The notes under the pieces were generated by a model. That model saw nothing but the letters and a program-made list of their open reading frames with translations. It made no database searches and was not told the DNA's origin. From Thioalkalicoccus limnaeus (GTDB lineage Bacteria; Pseudomonadota; Gammaproteobacteria; Chromatiales; Chromatiaceae), in assembly GCF_041197575.1 (NCBI RefSeq), contig NZ_JBDKXB010000018.1, forward strand, positions 1 through 63,283: a DNA stretch of 63,283 bases, in the 5' to 3' direction. The translations under genes and the position numbers were made by a program. Of this stretch, positions 45,153 to 53,975 are shown one piece after another; the stretch's first letter is position 1, and every line of letters begins with the position of its first letter.

Positions 45153-45481
45153 CGACGAATCGGGTCTCCCGGCAGTGGCTCCCTCGGGAGTATAGAGGCT
45201 CGCCGCCCTCTTCGTGGTCGGTCGTCTGCGAAACACCGCTGGCCACCCAGTTCACCCCGCTCGCCGAGCGTCCATTCGCGACGACCGATGGGGGGGAGCC
45301 GCCACACCGCTATCGGGTGCGAGCGTCGTGCATCGCAGCAGAAAATCCTTGTGCCGCGGGTATATAATCGAGCTCCGCAGGGCGCCGCGTGGGAGCGCTT
45401 GCCGACCGCATGCACGCATTCGGTCGCTAGCAAGGGTCCTCGGGAGGCGCTTGACCCGATCGAAAACAGGAGGCGTGCAAG
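45153..45481. other. 329-base gap before cbbY with a possible -10 box
   Basis: No gene seen. It holds the divergent start regions of the minus-strand symporter-kinase operon and plus-strand cbbY. A perfect TATAAT lies at 45363-45368 in an otherwise GC-rich stretch, but I find no good -35 box 16-18 bases upstream. An AGGAGG ribosome site precedes cbbY. Confidence 0.35.
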
Positions 45482-46243
45482 ATGCTCGAGGCGGTGATCT
45501 TCGATGTGGACGGAACCTTGGCCAATACCGAGGAGGCGCATCGCCTCGCCTTCAACGAGACCTTTCGCGCATTCGATCTGCCGTGGGACTGGGATCCAGC
45601 TCTGTACCGCCGGTTACTCGCCGTCGCCGGTGGGCGCGAGCGGATCCGTCACTATTGCGAGATCGTTTCGTCGGACCTGCTCGCACGACCCAACGCGGCC
45701 GAGACGATCGCGGCGCTGCATCGCGACAAGACGCAGCGCTACGCGCAACTCGTCGCGTCGGGCGCGATCGCGCCGCGGCCCGGCGTCATGCGCCTGATCG
45801 GCGAACTGCGCGCCGCTGGGATCCGGCTCGCGATCGCGACCACGACTTCGCTTGCGAATGTCGAGAGCCTGTTGGCCGGGACCCTCGAGGGTCTGCCATC
45901 GGGGACCTTCGAGGTCATCGGCGCTGGCGATCATGCCGCCGACAAGAAGCCCTCGCCGGCGGTCTATCGTTGGGTTCTGGACCGACTTCGACTGCCGCCG
46001 GATCGTGCGCTCGCGATCGAGGATTCCGGAAACGGGGTCCGCTCGGCGATCGGCGCCGGCCTGCCGGTCTTGGTCACCGAGTCCGAATGGAGCCGCGGCG
46101 ATGATTTCTCGGGAAGCCTGGCGGTGATCTCGGATCTCGGCGAACCCGATGCGCCCTTCCGCCTGATCGCCGGTGACGCGCACGGTCGGGGTTGGGTCGA
46201 TCCGGACCTGCTCGCGCATTGGCAGGGCGTCGCCGTCCGGTAG
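45482..46243 (+). CDS. cbbY: CbbY-type xylulose-1,5-bisphosphate phosphatase
   Basis: 253 residues, a HAD hydrolase. The nucleophile is Asp8 and the acid/base Asp10 in FDVDGTLANTEEAHR; the cap domain carries WDWDPALYRRLLAVAGGRERI, which is the CbbY type; IEDSGNGV is motif IV. CbbY removes xylulose-1,5-bisphosphate, a misfire product that blocks RuBisCO, so its presence points to a Calvin cycle. A strong AGGAGG site precedes the ATG. RuBisCO genes themselves are not in the window. Confidence 0.9.
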   Translation: MLEAVIFDVDGTLANTEEAHRLAFNETFRAFDLPWDWDPALYRRLLAVAGGRERIRHYCEIVSSDLLARPNAAETIAALHRDKTQRYAQLVASGAIAPRPGVMRLIGELRAAGIRLAIATTTSLANVESLLAGTLEGLPSGTFEVIGAGDHAADKKPSPAVYRWVLDRLRLPPDRALAIEDSGNGVRSAIGAGLPVLVTESEWSRGDDFSGSLAVISDLGEPDAPFRLIAGDAHGRGWVDPDLLAHWQGVAVR

Positions 46244-46368
46244 CGAGACCTCGCCACGCTTGCTGAGCCGCCGCGGAGCCTCGGACCCCGCGGGTTTGGC
46301 ACCACTGACTACGACCGGAACAAGCTCCGGCTCCGTCGGTCACCCGTCTATGGAAACAGGAGAAACCC

Positions 46369-47541
46369 ATGGCTCTCGTGAACATGCAGGACCTGCTGGG
46401 CCAGGCCCGAGAGGATCGTTACGCGATCGCGGCGCTCGATGTCGTCAGTCTCGATTTCGTCGAGGCCGTGGTCGAGGCCGCCGAGGCCTGTCGCGCGCCG
46501 ATCATCATCAGCCTCGCCGAGTCGCACTTCGAGCACTACGACTTCGAGTTGCTGATGAGCGCCGTGGTCACGGCCGCGCGTCGTTCAACGGCTCCCTGTG
46601 CGATCCATCTCGATCACGGCGCCAGTCTCGACTCGGCGACACGCGCGATCCGCTTCGGCTGCAACGGCGTGATGGTCGATGCCTCGCATCGGCCGATCGC
46701 TGAGAATCTGGCATTGACGCGCGAGATCGTCGCGCTGGCGCGGGGCTGCGGCGTCGCGGTCGAGGGCGAGCTCGGCTATGTACCCGGGGTCGAAGGCGAA
46801 GACGCGGAGCGGCACCCGGGCGATGTCGTCTATACGACCCCCGACGAGGCCCGAACCTTCGTCGAAGAGACTGGTGTCGATTGCCTCGCCGTCTCGATCG
46901 GGACCATCCATGGGCGGATGCGCGGAACACCCGATCTCGATCTTGCACGCCTCGCCGAGATCGCCGACGCGGTCGCGGTGCCGCTCGTGATCCACGGTGG
47001 GACCGGACTGACGGATGAGCAGTTTCGCGGACTGATCGAACGGGGCGTAGCCAAGATCAATTACTACACAGCGCTGGCCGATGCCGCGGCTGACGCGATC
47101 CGGTCGGCCGCGGCGGCGGATCCACGGGCCGGTTACGGTCGCCTGACGCTCGCGGTTCGAGCCGCGGTCCGTCGCGAAGCCGAGCGGGTGATCCGGCTGT
47201 TCGGCAGCGCGGGGCGCGCCGACGCGGTGCTAACCCGCTGTCGGCCCTGGCGCGAGGTCGAGCACCTGATCCTGTTCAACGCCGACGGCGACGAGGCATC
47301 GGTCCGCGCCATGAAAGACGAAGGGCGGCGCTGTCTCGGGGTCCTGCCCGGTGTGCGTCAGGCGCTGACCGGCGAGGCTGTCAAGCCAGACGCGCGGTAT
47401 CGGCACTGCTGGCTGATCCGCTTCAGCGGCGAGCCGGTGATCGCGGCCTACGACCACCACCCCGAGCACCTTGCCTTCGCCGACCAGCGCTTCCGACCGG
47501 TCGCCGGGGACCGGTTGAAGATCGATTACGAGTTGGATTGA
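46369..47541 (+). CDS. Class II ketose-bisphosphate aldolase fused to a Dabb domain
   Basis: 390 residues. Residues 1-285 are a class II aldolase of the FbaA/GatY type: Asp82 and His83 in IHLDHG, Glu133 in VEGELGYVPG, His181 in IGTIHG, and His209 in IHGGTGL form the catalytic and zinc site. Residues 293-388 look like a Dabb (stress-responsive alpha-beta barrel) domain: REVEHLILFN, then HHPEHLAFADQRF and a final KIDYELD. Class II aldolases normally end at 280-350 residues without this. It lies 125 bases after cbbY, behind AGGAG, so a role with Calvin-cycle sugar phosphates is likely. The exact substrate is not certain. Confidence 0.82.
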   Translation: MALVNMQDLLGQAREDRYAIAALDVVSLDFVEAVVEAAEACRAPIIISLAESHFEHYDFELLMSAVVTAARRSTAPCAIHLDHGASLDSATRAIRFGCNGVMVDASHRPIAENLALTREIVALARGCGVAVEGELGYVPGVEGEDAERHPGDVVYTTPDEARTFVEETGVDCLAVSIGTIHGRMRGTPDLDLARLAEIADAVAVPLVIHGGTGLTDEQFRGLIERGVAKINYYTALADAAADAIRSAAAADPRAGYGRLTLAVRAAVRREAERVIRLFGSAGRADAVLTRCRPWREVEHLILFNADGDEASVRAMKDEGRRCLGVLPGVRQALTGEAVKPDARYRHCWLIRFSGEPVIAAYDHHPEHLAFADQRFRPVAGDRLKIDYELD

Positions 47542-47769
47542 ATTGCGCGCCTACACGGCAGAACCCCCTCGCTGGCCAGCCCTGGCAACGATCGATTACC
47601 ATGACGACGGTGGCTTTTGTGGGCTCGAGTCGCGGTCTGGCCTGGCCGAAGACCTGATCACCGGCTCGTGGCGACAAGCTCGATCGGCAGTAGCTAGGGT
47701 CCAGATCGGCCGCCGGCCACCGCGACAAGCCGACCCGTCGGTCCCAATAAACAAGGCGAGGAAAGGGGT

Positions 47770-48630
47770 TTGAAGATCACCGTCGAGGAATTCCGCGCCT
47801 GGAAGGGCCGCCGGATAACCCTGCTTGGTATGTCTGGCGTCGGCAAGACGCACCTGTCAGCGATGTTGCGGCGCCATGACTGGTTCCATTATTCCGGTGA
47901 TTACCGGATCGGCACCCGTTACCTCGATGAACACATCCTCGACCTGATCAAGGCCCAAGCCATGCAGGTGCCCTTTTTGCGGGACCTGCTCCGCCGTGAC
48001 TGGATCTTCATCCGCAATAACATCAAGGTCGCGGAACTCGGTCCCGTACTGAGCTTCGTCGGAAAACTCGGCAACCCGGAACGCGGCGGCCTGGGGCTGA
48101 AAGAATTCAAGCGTCGGCAAGCCCTCTATCGTCAAGCCGAGATCGATGCGATGCTCGACGTTCCCGGTTTCATCGACAAGGCGCGGGATATCTACGGCTA
48201 CAACCATTTCGTCAACGACGTTGGCGGCAGTCTGTGCGAGCTCGATGAGCCGCGCGTCATCGAACTGCTCGCGCGCCATACCCTGATTCTCTACATTCAG
48301 GTACCGGAACAAGACGAGATCAAGTTGATCCAGCGGGCCCAGGCCGACCCGAAACCACTGTACTATCGGCCGGAGTTCCTGCATTCGGCGATCAAGGACT
48401 ATCTCGCCGAACGGAACCTCGAATACGTTGCCGAGGTCGATCCGGACGACTTCACGCGCTGGGTTTTCCCGCGCTTGTTCAATTCCCGAGTGCCGCGCTA
48501 CGAAGCGATCGCGCGGCCACACGGTTACACGGTCACCTCGACCGAGATCGCGCTGGTCCGCGACGAGCAGGACTTCCTGCACCTGCTCGAACAGGCCATC
48601 GCCCGCAAAGTTCTTCAATCCGACGGCTGA
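47770..48630 (+). CDS. P-loop ATPase of unknown function beside metA
   Basis: 286 residues. A kinase-like P-loop GMSGVGKTHLS is at residues 20-30, followed by YSGDYRIGTRYLDEHI. The rest is a mixed alpha/beta fold without a second motif I recognise; a small-molecule or nucleotide kinase is possible. It starts at a TTG behind AAGGGG and lies 15 bases upstream of metA, so the two are probably cotranscribed. Function unknown. Confidence 0.75.
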   Translation: MKITVEEFRAWKGRRITLLGMSGVGKTHLSAMLRRHDWFHYSGDYRIGTRYLDEHILDLIKAQAMQVPFLRDLLRRDWIFIRNNIKVAELGPVLSFVGKLGNPERGGLGLKEFKRRQALYRQAEIDAMLDVPGFIDKARDIYGYNHFVNDVGGSLCELDEPRVIELLARHTLILYIQVPEQDEIKLIQRAQADPKPLYYRPEFLHSAIKDYLAERNLEYVAEVDPDDFTRWVFPRLFNSRVPRYEAIARPHGYTVTSTEIALVRDEQDFLHLLEQAIARKVLQSDG

Positions 48631-48645
48631 CACCCGACCACCGCC

Positions 48646-49719
48646 ATGCCCATCGTCGCCCACAACGACCTGCCGACCTTCGAACGACTGCGCGCCGAGG
48701 GTCAGCATATCCTCGACCCCGATCGCGCCATCCAGCAGGATATCCGCGAGCTGCACATCGGCTTGCTGAACATGATGCCGGACGCTGCGCTGGCGGCAAC
48801 CGAGCGCCAGTTCTTCCGGCTGATCGGACAGAGCAACCCGATCGCCCAGTTTTACGTCCATCCCTTCTCGCTCGAAGGACTGCACCGGTCGGCCAAGGCC
48901 GAGGCTTACATCGACCGATACTACGAACCCTTCGAACGGATCCGGGAGGAGGGACTGGATGCCTTGATCGTCACCGGGGCCAATGTCACGGGCCAGGACC
49001 TCGCCGATGAGCCTTTCTGGGAACCCCTGATCGGAGTCATCGACTGGGCGGCCGAGCACGTCACATCGACGCTCTGCTCCTGCCTCACGACCCATGCCGT
49101 GCTGCAATTTCGTTACGGCCAGCGGCGGTGTCCGTTGCCCGCCAAACGCTGGGGCGTCTACCCGCATCGCGTCGTGAAGCGGCAACACCCGCTGATCGCC
49201 AGTGTCAACACCCTGTTCGATGTACCCCACTCGCGCTTCAACGACATCAGCCGCGCCCAATTCGACGCCGCCGGGCTGCAGGTCCTGGCCGAGAGCGACG
49301 AGGCCGGTGTCCATCTTGCGACCAGCAGCGACGGCTTTCGGTTGATCTTCTTCCAGGGTCATCCGGAGTACGACACCATCTCGCTGCTGAAGGAGTACAA
49401 ACGGGAGGTAAACCGGTTCGCCAACGGCGAGCGCGAGGACTACCCGCCGTTCCCGGAACACTACTTCCCCCTTCGTGAACAGGCCATCTTGGATGAGCAT
49501 CGCGAGCGCGTCCTCAAGGCCATCGATCGCGGCCGTCCAGCGCCGGAACTGCCCGAGGATCTGATCGCTCCGCGGCTCGATAACACCTGGCACGACACCG
49601 CTGAAGGGGTCGTGGGTAACTGGATGGGGCTCATCTACCAGATCACGAGCAACTCGCGGCAAGCGCCCTTCATGGAACACATCGACCCCTCCAATCCACT
49701 GGGCCTAACAGCCAACTGA
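48646..49719 (+). CDS. metA: Homoserine O-acyltransferase MetA
   Basis: 357 residues. The acyl-enzyme Cys is Cys146 in VTSTLCSCLTTHA, aligned with E. coli Cys142; the catalytic His-Glu is in FFQGHPEYD. It makes O-succinyl- or O-acetylhomoserine, the first step of methionine synthesis. The residues that set succinyl versus acetyl preference cannot be read with confidence here. The loop around Cys146 (CLTTHAVLQ) departs from the usual CWAVQAALN. It is close behind the P-loop gene. Confidence 0.92.
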   Translation: MPIVAHNDLPTFERLRAEGQHILDPDRAIQQDIRELHIGLLNMMPDAALAATERQFFRLIGQSNPIAQFYVHPFSLEGLHRSAKAEAYIDRYYEPFERIREEGLDALIVTGANVTGQDLADEPFWEPLIGVIDWAAEHVTSTLCSCLTTHAVLQFRYGQRRCPLPAKRWGVYPHRVVKRQHPLIASVNTLFDVPHSRFNDISRAQFDAAGLQVLAESDEAGVHLATSSDGFRLIFFQGHPEYDTISLLKEYKREVNRFANGEREDYPPFPEHYFPLREQAILDEHRERVLKAIDRGRPAPELPEDLIAPRLDNTWHDTAEGVVGNWMGLIYQITSNSRQAPFMEHIDPSNPLGLTAN

Positions 49720-50256
49720 CGATCGCTGCGAACCCCGAACCGCCGCATCCAGCGCAGCTGACCAGCACGCCGCCTCTTCCAGCAAGGTGCCGCGGGCGAA
49801 AACCCAGCAACCCAGTCGATCGTCTGCTTTTGGGTACCGTTAGTCACCTGGGCGAGCAAGATCCAGCCCAGACCGTATCATTAGCGCTACTCAGCGACGA
49901 GCCGCGCACATGTGCTAGCGCTTTTTCCGTAAAGGTTTCATGGATGAGCCGCCGAGTTGGCTGCGGGCTGGGTGTTGCGATAACGCCGCACAATAACGGC
50001 CCTTTGATTGATCTGAGACAATGAATCGACGTCGTGACCTCTTAATGAAGAGCCCGATTCGGTCGATACTAATAGCAACGGCGGCCTCACCGCCCAACGG
50101 GAACACCCGAAGCCACGTTTCGGTCGTCGCCCGTGCCATGTGACCCGGGCGGGCGCCACCCGCCGACCACGACCGACTCCCCGTCTCGGGTTTCGTTGGC
50201 ATCCCCCGAGGCCGTCTGAACGAAAGCAACAAGATTCACCACTGAGCAGGTTTGAG
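49720..50256. other. 537-base gap without an assignable gene
   Basis: No gene recognised. The base composition is lower in GC than neighbours between about 49850 and 50070. A minus-strand open frame (49915-50232) has no family resemblance. The gap contains a hairpin at 49883-49922, described separately. Confidence 0.4.
49883..49922 (+). terminator. Hairpin with T-run downstream of metA
   Basis: AGCGCTA (49883-49889) pairs with TAGCGCT (49916-49922), which is followed by TTTT. The 26-base interior includes the palindrome GCACATGTGC (49906-49915), which may fold on itself. It lies 163 bases beyond the metA stop. Terminator role possible, not certain. Confidence 0.35.
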
Positions 50257-50511
50257 ATGTTTGAAGAAGACAAGAACGCCATTCGTTACAAATGGGATCC
50301 ACGAACCGGCACCGGCTATCGCTTGCGGTTCGAGTCGATCAACGGCTCTCGGTCCGGCCACCGTCGTTACCACGTCGAGGATTGGAACCACCATGTCGTG
50401 GCCAACGAGTGGGACTGCCAGAGCCTCGACGAAGCTTTGCGGGTGCTCCGCGGGCTGTTCGACATCGATGTGGCCAAAGAACGCAACCGCCTCGAGGCCA
50501 GGTTCTCCTAA
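50257..50511 (+). CDS. Small hypothetical protein
   Basis: 84 residues, charged and rich in Arg, aromatic and acidic residues (RYKWDPRTGTGYRLRFESIN, then VEDWNHHVVANEWDC). No signal peptide or membrane segment. It starts at an ATG six bases after an AGCAGG-like site. No family recognised; the mix of beta-rich aromatic residues and a helical C-terminus suggests a small globular protein. Confidence 0.5.
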   Translation: MFEEDKNAIRYKWDPRTGTGYRLRFESINGSRSGHRRYHVEDWNHHVVANEWDCQSLDEALRVLRGLFDIDVAKERNRLEARFS

Positions 50512-50746
50512 CCATATCCCGTCCCTGCCTGCTTGCTAGGGCTCGGGCGCGTCAAAATCAGTCGAAGACGAACGGGCCACCTGTGGTCCGTTTCGTTGTC
50601 GCCTTCCCGCGGAATCGATGGCGCCGCACGGCCCATCACACCCTCCCCCTCTTGCGATGCCGATTGCCTGGCCGAAGCAGAACAGAGCAGGCACCGACAA
50701 ACCAAATCGAACTGACGCCGGCGACGACGACGGCCGAGCAGGCCGA

Positions 50747-52069
50747 TCAGGACTCGCGCAACGCCACCGTCACCGGCAGCGCGGCGGCGCGCAGCGCAGG
50801 GAGCAGGCCGCCGAAGAGGCCGATGATCAGCGCCCATTGCAGGCCGCGCGCGATCAGTTCTCCGGTGACCTGGAATTGGAACACGACCTGGCTGAAGTTG
50901 GCCCCGAGCGTCGAGACCGTGAAGCCGTGGAACAGCGTCCAGGCGACGCCGGCGCCGAGCAGGCCGCCGGCCAGCGCCAGCGTCATCGTCTCGAGCAAGA
51001 CCGAAGCAACGACCGGCGTCGCCGTGAAACCGAGCGCGCGCAAGGTCGCAATCTCTCGGGCGCGCTGCGAGACCGCCGTGTACATGGTGTTCAGCGCCCC
51101 GAACACGGCACCGAGCGCCATGATCGCGGCCACGCCGGTCCCGATGATCCGAATCGCGGCCGTCAGCCGTTCGGACTGTTTGGTGTAGTAGTCGCGCGTG
51201 GTCTCGACATCGACGCGCAGCCGCGGATCGGCCGCCAGGGCCGCGCGCAGCGTCTCGATCGCGGCCGGCTCGGTCAGCGCGACGACAACCGACTGGAAGC
51301 CGTTGCGACGATGGGCCGCGGCCAGGGTCTCGGCATCGCCCCAGACCTCGGATTCGTGCGTGTCGCCGGATTCGAAGACGCCGACGATCCGCCAGCCCTG
51401 GTTCAGCATCGGCAGATCCTCGCCCGGCTCGAGGCCACTGAACTGCTGTAAGGCCCCGCGTCCGACGATCAGCTCACGCCGCCCGGGCTCGAACGCACGG
51501 CCCTCGACCAGCCGCACCTGCGGTCGCACGGCCCAGGCCATCGGCCCGACACCGCGCACCTCGAGGTTCGCATCGGTGCCGGTCGAACGGCGCGGCACGG
51601 TCGCGACCAGCACCAGGTCGGCAGTCGCGATCGGCAAATCGCGGTGATCGCGCCGGACCCCCGGCGCCTGCGCGATCAAGGTCGCGGCCGAGCGCTCGAA
51701 GGCCGACGAGAGCTCGGCGTTCGCACCGGCGCGCAAGACGATCGCCGTGTGGTCGTTGCCGGCACGGGTCACGGTCGCCTGAAACCCGGCCGCCATCGCC
51801 TGCATCGCGACCAGGACCCCGACGACCCCGGCGATGCCGACGACGACGACCGAAGTCGCACCGAGGCGTTCCGGGATGGTCGCGAGGCCGACCCAGGTGA
51901 TCGCCAGCGTCTGGCGGCCCGACGGGGTCGTCAGCAACCAGAACAACCAGGGCACCCCGACGACGGCCAGCAGCAGCGGGTAGCGGATCCACAGGAGCGC
52001 GGCGATCAGCCCGAGCGACAAGACGCCGACCTGGCGCAGCCGCGGTGCCCATCGTTCGCTCCGGACCAT
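50747..52069 (-). CDS. ABC transporter permease, MacB/FtsX type (second)
   Basis: 440 residues. Two hydrophobic segments at about 15-47 precede the usual first MacB/FtsX helix (near 71-92, VVVVGIAGVVGVLVAMQAMAA), so the N-terminus is longer than usual. A periplasmic domain follows, then three helices at the C-terminus, ending with the ALRES tail. The sequence EIATLRALGFT is the permease coupling motif. It lies two bases after the other permease of the operon and would form a heterodimer with it. Confidence 0.85.
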   Translation of the reverse strand: MVRSERWAPRLRQVGVLSLGLIAALLWIRYPLLLAVVGVPWLFWLLTTPSGRQTLAITWVGLATIPERLGATSVVVVGIAGVVGVLVAMQAMAAGFQATVTRAGNDHTAIVLRAGANAELSSAFERSAATLIAQAPGVRRDHRDLPIATADLVLVATVPRRSTGTDANLEVRGVGPMAWAVRPQVRLVEGRAFEPGRRELIVGRGALQQFSGLEPGEDLPMLNQGWRIVGVFESGDTHESEVWGDAETLAAAHRRNGFQSVVVALTEPAAIETLRAALAADPRLRVDVETTRDYYTKQSERLTAAIRIIGTGVAAIMALGAVFGALNTMYTAVSQRAREIATLRALGFTATPVVASVLLETMTLALAGGLLGAGVAWTLFHGFTVSTLGANFSQVVFQFQVTGELIARGLQWALIIGLFGGLLPALRAAALPVTVALRES

Positions 52070-52071
52070 GA

Positions 52072-53232
52072 TCAGCGTCCCGCGAGCGCATCGACGATGC
52101 GCAGGCGCATCGCCCTCAAGGCCGGCGGCAGGCCGACGATGACGCCGATCGCGACCATCAGGGCCAACCCGGTCAGCCAGCTCTGCGGTGCCATCACGAC
52201 ATCGAGCTGACCGGAGCTCGCCGCGCGGATCGCCGGCAGCGCAACCCGCGCCATCGCAAGCCCGAGCAATCCGCCGATCAGCAGCAACAGCGTCGACTCG
52301 GCGACCACCAGGACCAGCAGCAGGCGGTTGCGAAACCCGATCGTCTTCAGCACCGCCAGCTCCGGGATCCGTTCGCGGATCGATTGCCCCATCGTGTTGC
52401 CGGTCAACAGGATCAGCGTGAAGAAGACTGCGGCCATGATCGCGGTGACGATCAGCCCGATATCGCCGATCTGGCGGGCGAACGAGCGCTGGAAATCGCG
52501 TTCGCTGCGCGCCGTGGTCTCGTAGGTCGAATTCTCGAACTGCCGGTCGATGGCCTGGGCCACCTGGTCGGCCTGGTCCGGATCCCGAACGCGGACGACG
52601 AACCATCCGATGGTGCCCTGCCCCAGGGTCCGCCCCTCGTCGAAATAGTCGTAGCGGAACAGAAGCTGTCGCTCGACGCCGCGCAACTGCGGCTCGGTGA
52701 CCTGATAGATCCCGACCAGGTCGAAGAGCCAGTAATCGCGGCCGTCCTTGTTCGGATAGAGGGTCGCCTGCAGCGGGATCCGATCGCCGACTTGCCAACC
52801 GAAGCGATCGGCCAACGCCTGCCCGACGATGGCCCCGGTGCGCGTCGTCAGGAAGGCCTGACGCTGTTCGGGGGGCAGGTCGTACTCCGGATGCAGGTCC
52901 AGGTAAGCGGCAGGGCTGACCGCGATATTCGGGAAGAAGTTCTTCGGATCCTGATAGATACCGCCGAACCAGTCGGCGTGCGCGACCTGATCCACGCCAG
53001 GGACCGACGCGATCCGTGCCAAATAGGCCTGGGGCAGGGTTTGGGTCAGCGACAACCGCGACGACACGATCAGCCGGTCGATCCCGCTTAAGCTTTCCGG
53101 CGCCGTGAAGGCGACGCGCACCGCATCGAGCATCCCGAACAGCGCGAAGGCCGCCGCGATCGACAGCAGCGTCAGCGCCGTGCGCGTCTTCCGACGCAGC
53201 AGGCCGGCAACCAGCAGCGGCAGGTATCGCAT
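52072..53232 (-). CDS. ABC transporter permease, MacB/FtsX type (first)
   Basis: 386 residues: an N-terminal helix (TALTLLSIAAAFALFGML), a periplasmic MacB-type domain, and three C-terminal helices; ELAVLKTIGFRNRLLL is the coupling motif. The ATG shares its A with the ATPase stop (TGATG). A GTG one codon earlier is the alternative start. Together with the following permease, the ATPase and the HlyD-like protein it forms a tripartite-type exporter; the cargo is unknown. Confidence 0.87.
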   Translation of the reverse strand: MRYLPLLVAGLLRRKTRTALTLLSIAAAFALFGMLDAVRVAFTAPESLSGIDRLIVSSRLSLTQTLPQAYLARIASVPGVDQVAHADWFGGIYQDPKNFFPNIAVSPAAYLDLHPEYDLPPEQRQAFLTTRTGAIVGQALADRFGWQVGDRIPLQATLYPNKDGRDYWLFDLVGIYQVTEPQLRGVERQLLFRYDYFDEGRTLGQGTIGWFVVRVRDPDQADQVAQAIDRQFENSTYETTARSERDFQRSFARQIGDIGLIVTAIMAAVFFTLILLTGNTMGQSIRERIPELAVLKTIGFRNRLLLVLVVAESTLLLLIGGLLGLAMARVALPAIRAASSGQLDVVMAPQSWLTGLALMVAIGVIVGLPPALRAMRLRIVDALAGR

Positions 53233-53939
53233 CACCGCCCTGCCCCGGCTCCTGCTCCGGCCGTCTCGATCAGCACGCCCTTGTCCAGGTGCAGCGTGCG
53301 CTTGGCGAACTCGGCCGCCTTCGGATCGTGCGTGACCATGATCATCGTCTTGCCGTGGTCGCGGTTCAGGCGCTGCAGCAGCAGGAGCACCTCCTCGGCC
53401 GAATGCCGATCGAGATCACCGGTCGGCTCGTCGCAGACCAGCAGCGTCGGATCCGACACGATCGCGCGCGCGATCGCGACCCGTTGCTGCTGCCCACCGG
53501 ACAGCTCGCTCGGCTTATGGCTCGCGCGGTCCGCGAGTCCCACCAGATCCAATGCAATCGCCGCGTGACGGCGACGCCGCGCCGCCGACAGCCGTGTCAG
53601 CAGCAACGGCAGCTCGACGTTCTTCTGCGCCGACAGGGCCGGCAACAGATTGTAGAACTGGAACACGAACCCGACATTCGCGGCCCGCCAGCGCGCCAAG
53701 GCGGCCTCGGACATGCGCTCGATCCGCTGCCCGGCGACCTGCAAGGTGCCCTCGGTCGGCGCATCGAGCCCGGCGATCATGTTCAGCAGCGTGCTCTTGC
53801 CGGAGCCGGACGGCCCCATCAGTGCGAGGAAATCGCCGGCCGGGATATCCAGATCGACCCGCTGCAAGACCTCGACGCGCTGCCGACCGCGCTCGTAAAC
53901 CTTGCTGACGCCGCGCAGGCAAACCAGCGGGTCGATCAT
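53232..53939 (-). CDS. ABC transporter ATP-binding protein, MacB/LolD type
   Basis: 235 residues. Walker A GPSGSGKST, signature ELSGGQQQRVAIARAI, Walker B LLVCDEPTGDLD, and the H-loop MVTHD. The FVFQFYNLLPALSAQKNVELPL stretch is typical of the LolD/MacB/FtsE group. Start chosen at the ATG (MIDPLVCLRGVSKVY) nine bases after GGAG; an ATG nine codons earlier is possible. The C-terminus ends in an Ala-Gly repeat. Confidence 0.93.
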   Translation of the reverse strand: MIDPLVCLRGVSKVYERGRQRVEVLQRVDLDIPAGDFLALMGPSGSGKSTLLNMIAGLDAPTEGTLQVAGQRIERMSEAALARWRAANVGFVFQFYNLLPALSAQKNVELPLLLTRLSAARRRRHAAIALDLVGLADRASHKPSELSGGQQQRVAIARAIVSDPTLLVCDEPTGDLDRHSAEEVLLLLQRLNRDHGKTMIMVTHDPKAAEFAKRTLHLDKGVLIETAGAGAGAGR

Positions 53940-53975
53940 CGCACCGCGCTCCAGGCTCGCGTCCATCACCCGGCA

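Noticed and set aside
45363..45368. Promoter for cbbY at TATAAT
   Set aside because: The -10 box is perfect but no -35 box is found at the proper spacing and no extended -10 TG is present, so it is only noted in the gap entry.
47857..49680. 607-codon minus-strand open frame
   Set aside because: It is antisense to the P-loop gene and metA and has no recognisable domain or ribosome site.
49915..50232. Minus-strand open frame of 105 codons in the gap after metA
   Set aside because: No family resemblance or clear ribosome site; composition is mixed. I could not support it as a gene.
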